The position numbers were made by a program, and so were the translations under genes. The notes beneath the pieces are model-generated. The model did no database searches. It saw only the letters and a list, made by a program, of their open reading frames with translations, and was not told the origin of the DNA. Shown here piece by piece: positions 7,481 through 16,030 of a stretch of DNA of 64,000 nt; the first letter of the stretch is position 1; each line of letters begins with the position of its first letter. This DNA comes from an uncultured Planctomycetota bacterium (GTDB lineage Bacteria; Planctomycetota; Brocadiia; CAIUPP01): assembly GCA_903901045.1 (NCBI GenBank), contig CAIUPP010000011.1, forward strand, positions 1 through 64,000, read 5' to 3'.

Positions 7481-9058
7481 TCACGCCGTGCCCGCCTTCT
7501 CCTCATCCTTCATCAGCTTGTACATGACGCTGTCCACCAGCGCCTGCCAGCTGGCCTCGATGAGGTTCTCGGAGACGCCCACGGTGCCCCAGATGTCGTT
7601 CTTGTCGCGGCTCTCGATGACGACGCGCACGCGCGCGGCGGTGGCGGCGGTGGGGTTGATGACGCGCACCTTGTAGTCCACCAATTGCATCTCGCGCAGG
7701 TGCGGATAGAAGCGGTGCAGCGCCTTGCGCAGCGCGCCGTCCAGCGCGTTGACGGGGCCATCCCCTTCGCTGGCGGTGATTTCCTCTTCCCCTCCAACGG
7801 TGATCTTGATGGTGGCCTCGGTGATCGGCGGCGCTTCGGGGCCGTGCTTCTCGACGATGACGCGGAAACCCATGAGGTCGAAGTACCGCTTTTCCTTGCC
7901 GAGCATCTTGCGCACGAGCAGGACGAAGGAGGCCTCGGCGGCCTCGAACTGGTAGCCGAGGTTCTCCAGTTTCTGGATCTCCTGGAGCGCGCGCTTGTTG
8001 AGGGCAGGGTCGCCGGCGAGCTGGTACTTTTCCATCTTGTCCAGCATCGTCGCGGAGCCGGAAAGCTCGCTGAGCAGGACGCGCCGCTCGTTGCCGACCG
8101 ATTCGGGCGGGATGTGTTCGTAGGTGATCGGGTTCTTGCGCACCGCGTCCACGTGCAGCCCCCCTTTGTGGGCGAAGGCGCCGCGCCCCACGTACGGCTG
8201 CGAATCGGACAGGGCGAGGTTGGCGACCTCGTAGAGGTAGCGCGAGGTCTCGGTGAGGCGCTGGAGCTTCTCATCGGGGAGGCAGCGTCGCTTGAGCTTG
8301 AGTTGGAGGTTGGGGATGATCTGGCACAGGTCGGCGTTGCCGGTGCGCTCGCCGAGGCCGTTGAAGGTCCCCTGCACGTGCGTGGCGCCGGCCTCGACGG
8401 CGGCCAGGGAGTTGGCGACGGCGCAGCCGGAGTCGTTGTGGCCGTGGAAGCCCACGACGCCCCCCACTTCCTTCATGACGGTGGCGACAATCTCGCGCAC
8501 CTGGCCGGGCAGGGAGCCGCCGTTGGTGTCGCACAGGACGATGGCGTCGGCGCCGGCCTCGCGCGCGGCGCGGAGCGTCTTGAGGGCATACACGGGATTG
8601 CCGCGATAGCCGTCGAAGAAGTGCTCGGCGTCGTAGATGACCTCCTTGCCGCGTCCCTTCATGTAGCGGACGGTGTCGGCGATCATGGCGAGGTTCTGCT
8701 CCAGGCTGGCGCGAAGGACGTCGCGCACGTGCAGGTCCCAGCTTTTGCCGACGAGGGCGACGGCGGGCGTCTGGGCTTCCAGCAGCGCGGCCACGCCGGG
8801 GTCGGTCTCGACGGTGAGTTTGGCGCGGCGGGTCGAGCCGAAGGCGCTGATGCGCGCGTGGCGCAGCTTCTTGCGCCGGATGCGCTCGAAGAAGGCCATG
8901 TCCTTCTCGTTGCTCAGCGGGTAGCCCCCTTCGACGTAGTCGATCCCCAGCGCGTCGAGGCTCACGGCGATGGCCACCTTGTCCTCGACGGAGAAGTTGA
9001 TCCCTTCGGACTGCGCGCCGTCCCGCAACGTGGCATCGTAAAGTGTGATTTCAAACAT
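7481..9058 (-). CDS. cimA: Citramalate synthase (2-isopropylmalate synthase family)
   Basis: Condenses acetyl-CoA with pyruvate to citramalate, the first step of the threonine-independent route to isoleucine. Residues 1-15 contain [15 protein letters not shown], the DRE-TIM metallolyase signature, and [15 protein letters not shown] is the metal-binding His-x-His motif. The C-terminal part ([20 protein letters not shown] onward) is a LeuA-type allosteric dimer domain. At 525 residues it fits CimA better than LeuA or homocitrate synthase, though substrate cannot be proved by eye. The ATG at 9058 opens directly into the catalytic domain; longer in-frame starts lack homology. No clear Shine-Dalgarno is seen. 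It stands alone, with no leu or ilv genes beside it. Confidence 0.88.
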   Translation of the reverse strand: MFEITLYDATLRDGAQSEGINFSVEDKVAIAVSLDALGIDYVEGGYPLSNEKDMAFFERIRRKKLRHARISAFGSTRRAKLTVETDPGVAALLEAQTPAVALVGKSWDLHVRDVLRASLEQNLAMIADTVRYMKGRGKEVIYDAEHFFDGYRGNPVYALKTLRAAREAGADAIVLCDTNGGSLPGQVREIVATVMKEVGGVVGFHGHNDSGCAVANSLAAVEAGATHVQGTFNGLGERTGNADLCQIIPNLQLKLKRRCLPDEKLQRLTETSRYLYEVANLALSDSQPYVGRGAFAHKGGLHVDAVRKNPITYEHIPPESVGNERRVLLSELSGSATMLDKMEKYQLAGDPALNKRALQEIQKLENLGYQFEAAEASFVLLVRKMLGKEKRYFDLMGFRVIVEKHGPEAPPITEATIKITVGGEEEITASEGDGPVNALDGALRKALHRFYPHLREMQLVDYKVRVINPTAATAARVRVVIESRDKNDIWGTVGVSENLIEASWQALVDSVMYKLMKDEEKAGTA

Positions 9059-9161
9059 GGCATCTCGGAGGCTTAACGGTTGGAACCCGCGCCAGTGGCG
9101 GGCGCAAGTGGCAAAAATAGCAGTCCGGCGGTTGAGTGTCAAGCCCCTGAGGGCGCAGGAT

Positions 9162-9421
9162 CAGGGTAAACGCATCTAAACTCCCCTGTCCGCCCGTTTG
9201 ACGCTGCGCACGGCATGATGGCGCGGAACGAGGCCGCTTATGGACTGCGGCGGCAACGACGCCGCTTTGTCTTGGTGGAGACTTGATCATGCGGTGGGCC
9301 TGTCGGTTCGGACCCTCGCCCCCGGCGCAGCCAAAGCGCCGCCTATGGCGGCGCACTCCATAGACGCTGTCGCTGCCAGGGCATGCCAATGACGCGTCAT
9401 TATTTAGACGCGTTTGCCCTG
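9162..9421. mobile_element. MITE-like element, family 1, copy A
   Basis: A 260-base non-coding element with terminal inverted repeats: CAGGGTAAACGCATCTAAA at 9162-9180 and the complement of CAGGGCAAACGCGTCTAAA at 9403-9421. Inside are a GCGCCGCCTATGGCGGCGC hairpin and a CAAAGCGGCGTCG-type block. The same arrangement, inverted, is found at 48786-49015, and a partial copy at 26741-26900. There is no coding frame. Confidence 0.8.
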
Positions 9422-9526
9422 AAGGCAGGAGGGCATATCACCTTGGGTGGAGAAACGATGGGACGCGGAGGATTCCCTCGACAGGCCCGGGACCGCAGGC
9501 GGAGGAAAGAGAGCGGAAGGAACGCA

Positions 9527-9640
9527 CGGTGATCGCGCGTTGTCGTTCGACGTTGCTCATCGCTCGACTTGGAGGCGCTCGACAAGCGGCCCTGCGCTTG
9601 TCGACGGGGATAACCCGCGCCGCTTTCAAAATGGAGGTGC
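9527..9640. repeat. Dispersed hairpin repeat with nested insertion
   Basis: GTGATCGCGCGTT ... GGATAACCCGCGCC are the two arms of the hairpin repeat seen intact at 60838-60868. Here about 70 bases of the GTTCGACGTTGCTCA / CTCGACAAGCGGCCC family are lodged in the loop. Confidence 0.65.
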
Positions 9641-9660
9641 GGCCGGGCGCGCCGGAGTCG

Positions 9661-10074
9661 CTATGGGAGGGTTTCCGCCGACCGGCGCAGGAACGCCGCG
9701 GGGGAGAGAATGCGGATGTTTTTCCATTCCCCAAGGTCGAGGAGATGCTTGTCCCCCGAGATGATCACTCCCGCCGCAGCCGCCTGCGCCGCTTCGAGTA
9801 CCCTGTTGTCGGCGGGGTCGGACGGCACGGCGTGGACGCGCTCGGAAGGGGTGACGATTTCAAACGTTTCACGGAAGAGGGCGATGATGCGAAGGGCCTG
9901 CTCCGGACGCAGGCCGAATTTCGGCCGCAGGAGCACATCCTCCGCCTCGCGCAGCAGGGCGGGCGAGGTGTAGTTCGTGACCAGGCCCTGCGAGGCCATG
10001 ACAAGAACCCGGCGCGGCGGGCCGTTGAAAAGCACCCCGGAAACGAGGACGTTGGTGTCGCAGACCACCCTCAT
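9661..10074 (-). CDS. PIN-domain toxin (COG1569-type)
   Basis: A 137-residue PIN-domain protein, the likely RNase toxin of a toxin-antitoxin pair. MRVVCDTNVLVSGVLF carries the first catalytic Asp. The acidic set continues with the Glu in LLREAEDVLL, the Asp in DPADNRVLEAA and the Asp in VIISGDKHLLDLG. These four carboxylates bind Mg or Mn in PIN nucleases. The ATG at 10074 overlaps the antitoxin stop (ATGA), which implies translational coupling; longer in-frame reading upstream runs inside the antitoxin and is not used. All catalytic residues are present, so the enzyme should be active. The RNA target is unknown. Confidence 0.88.
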   Translation of the reverse strand: MRVVCDTNVLVSGVLFNGPPRRVLVMASQGLVTNYTSPALLREAEDVLLRPKFGLRPEQALRIIALFRETFEIVTPSERVHAVPSDPADNRVLEAAQAAAAGVIISGDKHLLDLGEWKNIRILSPAAFLRRSAETLP

Positions 10075-10322
10075 GCGCTGTTCCGATTGCGCGCGCGCGC
10101 CGCCCGAATTTCCTTCGCCACATCGCGCTCGGTCAACCCCAGTCGCGCCGACTGCCGGTCGCCGAGGGCAAAGACATGCTCCCATTGCCGCTGGCGGCGG
10201 ACGTAAAGCCGCGCCGCCTCGCGCAGCAGTTCGGAGCGCGATCGCGATTCGCGCCGCGCCTCCGCGTCGATGGCGGCCAGCAGCGCGCCCTGGAAGGAAA
10301 TATTGACGGTTACGTTGCTCAT
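10071..10322 (-). CDS. Ribbon-helix-helix antitoxin
   Basis: An 83-residue CopG/RHH-type antitoxin. The N-terminal SNVTVNISFQGALLAAIDAE gives the beta-strand and first helix, and ESRSRSELLREAARLYV the second helix of the DNA-binding fold. The C-terminal basic segment (DVAKEIRAARARNRNSA) would bind and block the PIN partner. The ATG at 10322 has GGGAGGG upstream. It is the first gene of the pair, overlaps the toxin by four bases, and sits just downstream of a 25-base perfect palindrome that is the likely autoregulatory operator. Confidence 0.88.
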   Translation of the reverse strand: MSNVTVNISFQGALLAAIDAEARRESRSRSELLREAARLYVRRQRQWEHVFALGDRQSARLGLTERDVAKEIRAARARNRNSA

Positions 10323-10344
10323 GGGGTCACCCTCCCTTTCACAG

Positions 10345-10369
10345 GCAATATACAATGTTTGTATATTGC
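10345..10369. promoter_or_regulatory. Palindromic operator of the RHH/PIN module
   Basis: GCAATATACAA-TGT-TTGTATATTGC is a perfect 11+3+11 palindrome located 23 bases upstream of the antitoxin start. RHH antitoxins repress their own operons at such sites. It is AT-rich and could also overlap the promoter. Confidence 0.7.
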
Positions 10370-10508
10370 AGGTCAAGGGGGGGGCGGCCCTCAACGGCTC
10401 ACATAGGGCTACTCCCCCTGAGTCCGCTTGGCCTCCATTGGCCATACTTGAATCGCATCATGAGATGGGCCAACGCCGACCGATGCGAGCCGTTGCGAGG
10501 TTGGCGCA

Positions 10509-11903
10509 TCAGGCCTCGAACGGTTTCAGTAAAGTCTTTGCATTCTGAACGCATTCAAATAGTCTTGAACGATGAGAGTTTGAAAGCATCGCTTCATCCA
10601 GAAGTATAAGGAACTTCTTCTTGTCCATTTGGAGGCATAAGAACGAGATGATAGAGGTTCTCACTTCCTCGAGCAAAGCACGCATGAATACATCCCCGCC
10701 TCCGAACTGCGATTTGAGTTTCTTGATAACACTGGCCGACTGCGTGCTACCGTGGACAAAATGGCTACGTATCGGATATGCGGTCTTCACTACTTTATAG
10801 GAGCGTACCGGGTCAAGGGACAACGCATTCATCAGTGCGCCAAGACGCATTCCGAGTCTATAGGTCATTTCCTGCGTCTCACCGTCTCCAAGAAAGAGGG
10901 CCTCCAACGCCATTACCGCACTGGCGACACGAGACCCAAATCCGCTATTGAGCAACAATGCATCAGAATATCGCTGAAAGGAAATCGTCGTGGGTCCGGT
11001 CTCCTTCTCGATTGGGTCAAAGAACGACCTTGGGATTCTCGGCGCGAGAGTTCGCCAGAATGTTGGCATTTGGGCGAGATCTTTCTCCGACAATGAAGCT
11101 TTCTCAAGTGCCGAGAACCGTGGTGCCTCGTAAAACGTTCCGCTGCGGAAACCTATGATACTATCGGACGTCCATTGGAAACTTGAGCACCGCGCGCTGC
11201 TCACGCGAAAGAGCCGCAAGATGCAAACGGCTCTTGCGACCTCCCGTTGCAGTTCACCCGTATCATGAACCTGCCTCTGAATTCTCAATATTGCTGTGGG
11301 TACGTCCAAAAATGGAGACGAAGGATGGAATGGAACAAGAGGTCGCTCCTTCTCGATGTCAGCGAGACAGATTTGCCGCAGCAAAACACGCGCCCTCTCG
11401 GCTTCAAATGCAGCTTCAGGCAGGCCAACGACAACTCCCTCCAATTTCGCGTCAGCGATGGCTTCCTGTGCCTCACCTCGCACGTCCTTCAAGAAGCGTG
11501 GAACGATATTCTCAAGAACGCTGTTCGTGATCGGATCAGTTTGCACGCCATGACGTATGACGCCATTGGTAAATTGCTCAAGATAAGAGGTAGCTTTGGC
11601 GCCATCTCCCATAGTCGCTGTTAGCAGATTGATGGTGATTCCGTATTGGGGCAAATGTTGAACGGCAGCAGATACGGAAGGAGGCGCATAGTACCAAGTC
11701 GGCCTATGTGTGTCGCTGCCCTGAGCTGACTCATACTTGGGACCATCACTCGTGTACTGAAACCCCTTGAACTTCACTTGGTAGTACGATTCCTCCGTTG
11801 GTTTAATCTCGCCATTGGTCTTGGCTTCAACAACAAGCCGGATAATGCACGTGGCCAGTTGCTGCAGGGACATGCTCAGGTCAGTAGTTGTCACGGATGA
11901 CAT
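10509..11903 (-). CDS. Hypothetical protein with ApeA-like HEPN domain
   Basis: 464 residues, no signal peptide or membrane segment. The N-terminal two thirds is not recognisable to me. The last third (about 290-420) contains ALLLNSGFGSRVASAVMALE followed by TYRLGMRLGALMNA and then YPIRSHFVHGS. The latter holds the Rx4H motif of HEPN RNases, in the context used by the Apea-like HEPN group. HEPN proteins of this kind are often anti-phage or stress RNases, but the role here is inference. It has typical lower-GC codon use compared with flanking genes and lies next to the RHH/PIN pair (same strand, about 190 bases apart), so the two may form a small accessory island. Confidence 0.7.
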   Translation of the reverse strand: MSSVTTTDLSMSLQQLATCIIRLVVEAKTNGEIKPTEESYYQVKFKGFQYTSDGPKYESAQGSDTHRPTWYYAPPSVSAAVQHLPQYGITINLLTATMGDGAKATSYLEQFTNGVIRHGVQTDPITNSVLENIVPRFLKDVRGEAQEAIADAKLEGVVVGLPEAAFEAERARVLLRQICLADIEKERPLVPFHPSSPFLDVPTAILRIQRQVHDTGELQREVARAVCILRLFRVSSARCSSFQWTSDSIIGFRSGTFYEAPRFSALEKASLSEKDLAQMPTFWRTLAPRIPRSFFDPIEKETGPTTISFQRYSDALLLNSGFGSRVASAVMALEALFLGDGETQEMTYRLGMRLGALMNALSLDPVRSYKVVKTAYPIRSHFVHGSTQSASVIKKLKSQFGGGDVFMRALLEEVRTSIISFLCLQMDKKKFLILLDEAMLSNSHRSRLFECVQNAKTLLKPFEA

Positions 11904-11951
11904 ATTGCCTCACAGCAGATGCTTTCTTGCCACTAAGTGTCACGCCCTTGC

Positions 11952-12719
11952 TCAATCCGCACTCTGCATTCTGCACTCTGCATTCTGCACTCGCTCCTCT
12001 CTCTTCGCCGCCGCGTCCCAGCGCCAGAAGGAGAGTTCGCCGTTATCCCATCGCAGGAAGGTGCGCTGGGAGACCCAGTCCCCGAGGTTGACGTAGACGC
12101 GCCCCTCCCGGCGGGTCAGCGAGGGGAGGTGCAGGTGGCCGAGGATGACGGTGTCGAAGCCGGCGGAGAGTTTGGCGCGGGCGAACTCGTCGAAGATGTC
12201 CTTGAGCGGCATCGTCCGGGCGATCTCCTCGCCGGTGAAGTCGTGCGACATGCGCCGGGCGATGCGCCAGACCCAGGAGGGGGGCAGGCTGCGCCCCAGC
12301 CAGCGGGTGAAGCGGCATCGCAGGATGCGCCTCAGGCGGCGGTACTTGTGGTCGTACGGATTGACCATGTCGCCGTGGGCGACGTAGGCGCGGCGGCCGT
12401 CGGTTTCGAGGGTGAACTCGCTTTCATGTATCTCGGCCTGGAGGATGCGGGTGAAGAATTGGCCCATCTCGAAATCGTGGTTGCCGGTGACGTAGATGAT
12501 GCGGACGCCGGAGCGGTGCAGCCGCTCCAGCGCCCCCAGCAGCGGCACATACTCGTCAAAGACCGCGCGGGGGAAGGCAAACCAGGTGTCGAACAGGTCG
12601 CCGACGATGTAAAGCCGCTCAACCTCGCCGGGCAGCGTATCGAGGAAGGCCAACAGCGGCGGGAGGTTCGGGTCCTCGTGGTCGCGGATATGGGCGTCCG
12701 ACAGAAAGATCGCCTTCAC
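11952..12719 (-). CDS. lpxH: UDP-2,3-diacylglucosamine diphosphatase-like phosphoesterase
   Basis: 255-residue calcineurin-like metallophosphoesterase. LpxH cleaves UDP-2,3-diacylglucosamine to lipid X during lipid A synthesis at the inner-membrane face. The metal ligands are all visible: SDAH (residue about 7), VGDLFDTW (about 40), VTGNHDFEMG (about 90), the His in VAHGDMVNP and the GHLH pair (about 195). The GDLFDTW and GNHDF wording is the LpxH rather than the generic phosphodiesterase version. The ATG at 12719 gives the family start (MKAIFLSDAH). The final residues (ERVQNAECRMQSAD) are encoded by a short CATTCTGCACTCTG repeat, so the native C-terminus has been replaced or extended. Confidence 0.85.
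   Translation of the reverse strand: MKAIFLSDAHIRDHEDPNLPPLLAFLDTLPGEVERLYIVGDLFDTWFAFPRAVFDEYVPLLGALERLHRSGVRIIYVTGNHDFEMGQFFTRILQAEIHESEFTLETDGRRAYVAHGDMVNPYDHKYRRLRRILRCRFTRWLGRSLPPSWVWRIARRMSHDFTGEEIARTMPLKDIFDEFARAKLSAGFDTVILGHLHLPSLTRREGRVYVNLGDWVSQRTFLRWDNGELSFWRWDAAAKREERVQNAECRMQSAD
11958..11995. repeat. CATTCTGCACTCTG microrepeat at the lpxH 3' end
   Basis: About two and a half copies of a 14-base word (CACTCTGCATTCTG) form the last codons of lpxH. Similar 'word' repeats appear between other genes in the window. Confidence 0.75.
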
Positions 12720-12807
12720 GAAGGGGCTCCTCTTAAGGTGTCCGTGCGGCCATTATGCGCGAGGAAGGGGCGGATAGCAAGAGGGGCGGGCTCCGCTTCG
12801 CGGAGGA

Positions 12808-12909
12808 ATGACGAATGACGAAACCCGAATGACGAAGGAAGGCCCCAAACGCGCAATGCGCTCCATGATGGGACGTTTCTTCGTCATTCGTCATTCGGAT
12901 TTCGTCATT
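12808..12909. repeat. Inverted pair of ATGACGAA word repeats
   Basis: ATGACGAATGACGAAACCCG at 12808 and its imperfect reverse complement (TTCGTCATTCGTCATTCGGA) at about 12880 form an inverted pair around 40 unrelated bases, between lpxH and the tRNA gene. The same word recurs at 54550-54590. Confidence 0.75.
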
Positions 12910-12976
12910 GCCGTTCCGCCGTTTGACTCCCCGGCGGCCTATCTGTTACTATTCTGAGCGCTGCATGGCAGCCTGG

Positions 12977-13053
12977 GGGCGATTAGCTCAGTTGGCTAGA
13001 GCGCCAGCTCGACAAGCTGGAGGTCACTGGTTCGAGCCCAGTATCGCCCACCA
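12977..13053 (+). tRNA. tRNA-Val (anticodon GAC)
   Basis: A 77-base cloverleaf: acceptor GGGCGAT/ATCGCCC, D stem GCTC/GAGC, anticodon stem CCAGC/GCTGG around the loop TCGACAA, variable loop AGGTC, T arm ACTGG-TTCGAGC-CCAGT, discriminator A and an encoded CCA. The anticodon GAC reads Val codons. Position 33, nearly always U, is C in this loop. Confidence 0.93.
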
Positions 13054-13168
13054 TTCGACTCGCTTCGCTCGCTCATGGTGAGCCGTTGAAGCGGGCGGAT
13101 GCCGCCGACCGGGGAATCCCTGTCCCGTAGGCGGCCAACACCTTGAATACAAGGAAACTAGGGAAGCA

Positions 13169-15154
13169 ATGCCTACTCTGATTCTATCGGATGGCAGCCG
13201 CCACACCATCCCCGAAGGCCGGCCCATCGCCGAATCCCTGCGCATCATCGCCGCCAAGTCCGGCGCCGTTGCTGTCAAGACAGGCGACGCCATGCTGGAC
13301 CTCTATACCCCCGCCCCCGTCGAAGGGGAATTCACGCTCGTGACCAAGGAGTCCCCCGAGTCGCTGGAACTGCTGCGCCACAGCGTGTCGCACATCATGG
13401 CGGACGCCGTGATGCGCCTCTTCCCCAAGGTGAAGCTGGCGATCGGCCCGGCCATCGAGAACGGGTTCTATTACGACTTCGATATGGAGCAGAAGCTCAT
13501 CCCGGAGGACCTGGCGCGGATCGAGGAGGAGATGCGCCGGATCGTGAAAGAAAACGCCATCTTCCGGCGCTTCGAGATGCCGCGCGCCGAGGCGCTCGCG
13601 CGCGTCCGCGCCGAAGGGCAGACGTACAAGGCGGAACTCATCGAAGGGCTGGAAGGGGACACGGTCAGCTTCTACGAGAGCGGAAAATTCACCGACGTCT
13701 GCCGCGGGCCGCACCTGGCGCGCGCGGGCTTCGCCGGCGCGTTCAAGCTGCTGAACATCGCCGGGGCCTACTGGCGCGGGGATGAAAAGAACGCCATGCT
13801 CCAGCGCATCTACGGCACCGCCTTCTGGAACGAGACCGCGCTGAAGGCGCATCTGGCGCAGGTGGAGGAGGCGAAGAAGCGCGACCACCGCATCCTGGGC
13901 AAGCAGTTGGAGTTGTTCCACCTGACCGACGTGGTCGGCCCGGGGCTGGTGCTCTGGATGCCCAAGGGGTCGATCGTGCGGATGGAGCTGGAGAACTGGA
14001 TCCGCCGCGAGCTGCTGAGCCGCGGCTACGATGTCGTGTACACCCCGCACATCGGCCGGCTGGGAATGTACCGCACCAGCGGGCATTTCCCGTACTACCA
14101 GGATTCGCAGTATCCGCCGCTGATCGACCGCGAGACGATGAAGCAACTGGCGGATGAAAAATGCTCCTGCGGCGAGTTGTGCAACCGGATGGAGAAGGGG
14201 GAGGTGGACGGCTACCTGCTCAAGCCGATGAACTGCCCGCACCACATCCAGATTTACAAGGCCTCGCAGCACAGCTACCGCGACCTGCCGGTGCGCCTGG
14301 CGGAGTTCGGCACGGTGTACCGCTTCGAGCAATCCGGCGAGCTGGGCGGCATGGTGCGCGTGCGCGGATTCACGCAGGATGACGCGCACCTCTTCTGCAC
14401 GCCGGAGCAGCTGGAGGGGGAAATCGCCTCCTGCGTGGAGCTGACCAAGCTGGTGCTGGAGACGCTGGGACTGACCGACGTGGTGGTGCGCGTCAGCCTG
14501 CGCGGGCCGGAGTCGGGCAAGTACGTCGGCTCGGCGGAGAACTGGGCGCGCGCCGAGGAGAACCTGCGCCACGTGGTCAAGAACATCGGAATGCCCTATA
14601 CCGAGGTGGTGGGCGAGGCCGCCTTCTACGGGCCGAAGATCGACTTCATCGTGCGCGACTGCATCGGCCGGCAATGGCAGCTTGGTACGGTGCAGGTGGA
14701 CTACAATCTGCCGGAGCGGTTCGGGCTGGAGTACATCGGCGCGGACAATGCGCCGCATCAGCCGGTGATGGTGCACCGCGCGCCGTTCGGGAGCCTGGAG
14801 CGGTTCGTGGGGATTCTGATCGAGCATTACGCCGGGGCGTTCCCGCTCTGGCTGGCCCCGGAGCAGGTGCGCGTGCTGCCGATCAGCGAGGGGCAGGCGG
14901 AGTATGCGCAGGGCGTGCTGAAGGGACTGCGCGCGGCGGGATTGCGCGCGGAGATCGCTCCGGCCAACGAGAAGATCGGCGCCAAAATCCGGCAGGCGAC
15001 GATGGATAAGGTGCCGTACATGGTCGTGGTGGGCGCCCGCGAGGCGGAGCAGGGGCAGGTCGCCCTGAGGCACCGCACGCAAGGCGACCTCGGCGCGATG
15101 AAGCCGGAAGAGCTGGTTGAACGGCTGAAGCGCGAAATCGCGGAAAAGAAGTAA
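13169..15154 (+). CDS. thrS: Threonine--tRNA ligase
   Basis: 661-residue class II synthetase that charges and edits tRNA-Thr. An N-terminal TGS domain (1-62) is followed by the editing domain with HSVSH (71-75), then the catalytic core. LLKPMNCPHH holds the Zn ligand Cys, VRGFTQDDAHLFC is motif 2 and GSLERFVGILIEHY is motif 3. The C-terminal anticodon-binding domain ends the protein. A Cys-rich insert (CSCGELC, about residues 332-338) within a 20-residue expansion just before the Zn Cys is absent from E. coli-type ThrRS. The ATG at 13169 is preceded by AGGGAAGC. It opens the conserved thrS-infC-rpmI-rplT-pheS-pheT gene order. Confidence 0.97.
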   Translation: MPTLILSDGSRHTIPEGRPIAESLRIIAAKSGAVAVKTGDAMLDLYTPAPVEGEFTLVTKESPESLELLRHSVSHIMADAVMRLFPKVKLAIGPAIENGFYYDFDMEQKLIPEDLARIEEEMRRIVKENAIFRRFEMPRAEALARVRAEGQTYKAELIEGLEGDTVSFYESGKFTDVCRGPHLARAGFAGAFKLLNIAGAYWRGDEKNAMLQRIYGTAFWNETALKAHLAQVEEAKKRDHRILGKQLELFHLTDVVGPGLVLWMPKGSIVRMELENWIRRELLSRGYDVVYTPHIGRLGMYRTSGHFPYYQDSQYPPLIDRETMKQLADEKCSCGELCNRMEKGEVDGYLLKPMNCPHHIQIYKASQHSYRDLPVRLAEFGTVYRFEQSGELGGMVRVRGFTQDDAHLFCTPEQLEGEIASCVELTKLVLETLGLTDVVVRVSLRGPESGKYVGSAENWARAEENLRHVVKNIGMPYTEVVGEAAFYGPKIDFIVRDCIGRQWQLGTVQVDYNLPERFGLEYIGADNAPHQPVMVHRAPFGSLERFVGILIEHYAGAFPLWLAPEQVRVLPISEGQAEYAQGVLKGLRAAGLRAEIAPANEKIGAKIRQATMDKVPYMVVVGAREAEQGQVALRHRTQGDLGAMKPEELVERLKREIAEKK

Positions 15155-15203
15155 TCGGTATTCAGTAATCATCCGTTTCCTTTTTTTGAGTTGAGGGAGG
15201 TTC

Positions 15204-15707
15204 GTGAGCATAAAGGAAGTCAAAATCAATGAGCGTATCACCTGCAAGACGGTGCGCCTCATCGGCGAGCAGGGCGAGCAACTCGGGATCAAGACGACCG
15301 AGGAGGCCCGCCAGCTGGCCGCAGACTCCGGGGTGGATTTGCTGATGGTCTCGCCCGAGGCCGATCCACCCGTCTGCAAGATCATCGACTACGGCAAGTT
15401 CAAGTATGAACAGAAGAAGCGGCAGCACGAGCACCACAAGCACCAGCCTCAGATCAAGGAGCTGCGTCTGCGGCCCAAGACCGAGGATCACGACCTGATG
15501 GTGCGGGTGAAGCAGGCGCGGGAATTCATCGAGCGCGGCGACCGGGTGATCGTGAGCGTTTTCTTCAAGGGGCGCGAAATGGCCCATTCGGAACTGGGCC
15601 GCGAAGTGCTCGTCAAGTTCATGGCGCAGATGGAGGACATTGCCAAAGCGGAGGCGCCACCCCGAATGGAGGGGCGGCGCATGGGGATCGTCCTGGTGAA
15701 AAAATAG
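15204..15707 (+). CDS. infC: Translation initiation factor IF-3
   Basis: 167 residues. IF-3 binds the 30S subunit, discriminates start codons and prevents premature subunit joining. The N-terminal domain (KINERITCKTVRLIGEQGEQ onward) and the C-terminal domain (IKELRLRPKTEDHDLMVRVK; VIVSVFFKGREMAHSELG) are joined by the basic linker KYEQKKRQHEHHKH. The start is a GTG with GAGGGAGG upstream. infC commonly uses a non-ATG codon so that IF-3 can limit its own synthesis, and a GTG could serve weakly in that way. It lies 49 bases after thrS and 96 before rpmI. Confidence 0.96.
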   Translation: MSIKEVKINERITCKTVRLIGEQGEQLGIKTTEEARQLAADSGVDLLMVSPEADPPVCKIIDYGKFKYEQKKRQHEHHKHQPQIKELRLRPKTEDHDLMVRVKQAREFIERGDRVIVSVFFKGREMAHSELGREVLVKFMAQMEDIAKAEAPPRMEGRRMGIVLVKK

Positions 15708-15803
15708 CAGCGCTTGCCCGCCGCTCCCGGGCGCACTGGAGCGAACTGTGGATGGGGGATGTCGTTTTTTTCGGCGGACCGTCAGCAGTAAAGGATCAGC
15801 AAC

Positions 15804-16004
15804 GTGCATAAGCTCAAGCCGCACAAGGGATTGCTCAAACGGGTGAAGATCAGCGCCCACGGCAAGATCATTCGCCACAAGGCGAATCGAGGCCACTTGA
15901 TGACCAGCAAAACCGGACGCCGGCGCCGCCACCTTGGCAAGCCGGCCGTGATTGACAACGCCCAGATCGAAAAGAAACTGCGTCGTCTGCTGCGCATGCA
16001 GTAG
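15804..16004 (+). CDS. rpmI: 50S ribosomal protein L35
   Basis: 66 residues, beginning [20 protein letters not shown], the standard L35 opening, with [12 protein letters not shown] towards the end. It is highly basic. GTG start, AAGGA upstream. Its place between infC and rplT is the universal arrangement. The 96-base gap upstream may hold the L20-binding leader known from other bacteria, but I cannot recognise that structure here. Confidence 0.95.
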   Translation: MHKLKPHKGLLKRVKISAHGKIIRHKANRGHLMTSKTGRRRRHLGKPAVIDNAQIEKKLRRLLRMQ

Positions 16005-16030
16005 TCGGCCCTGAATCAAAGGAGACTCAT

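Noticed and set aside
10176-10406. Plus-strand frames overlapping the RHH/PIN pair.
   Set aside because: The minus-strand genes form an overlapping pair with a palindromic operator; the plus frames lack motifs.
13184-15385. A 733-codon minus-strand frame opposite thrS and the start of infC.
   Set aside because: Shadow of thrS; the product has no recognisable fold and thrS is fully supported.
15708-15803. The infC-rpmI gap as an L20-binding leader.
   Set aside because: I could not trace the known L20 pseudoknot; the position alone is not enough.
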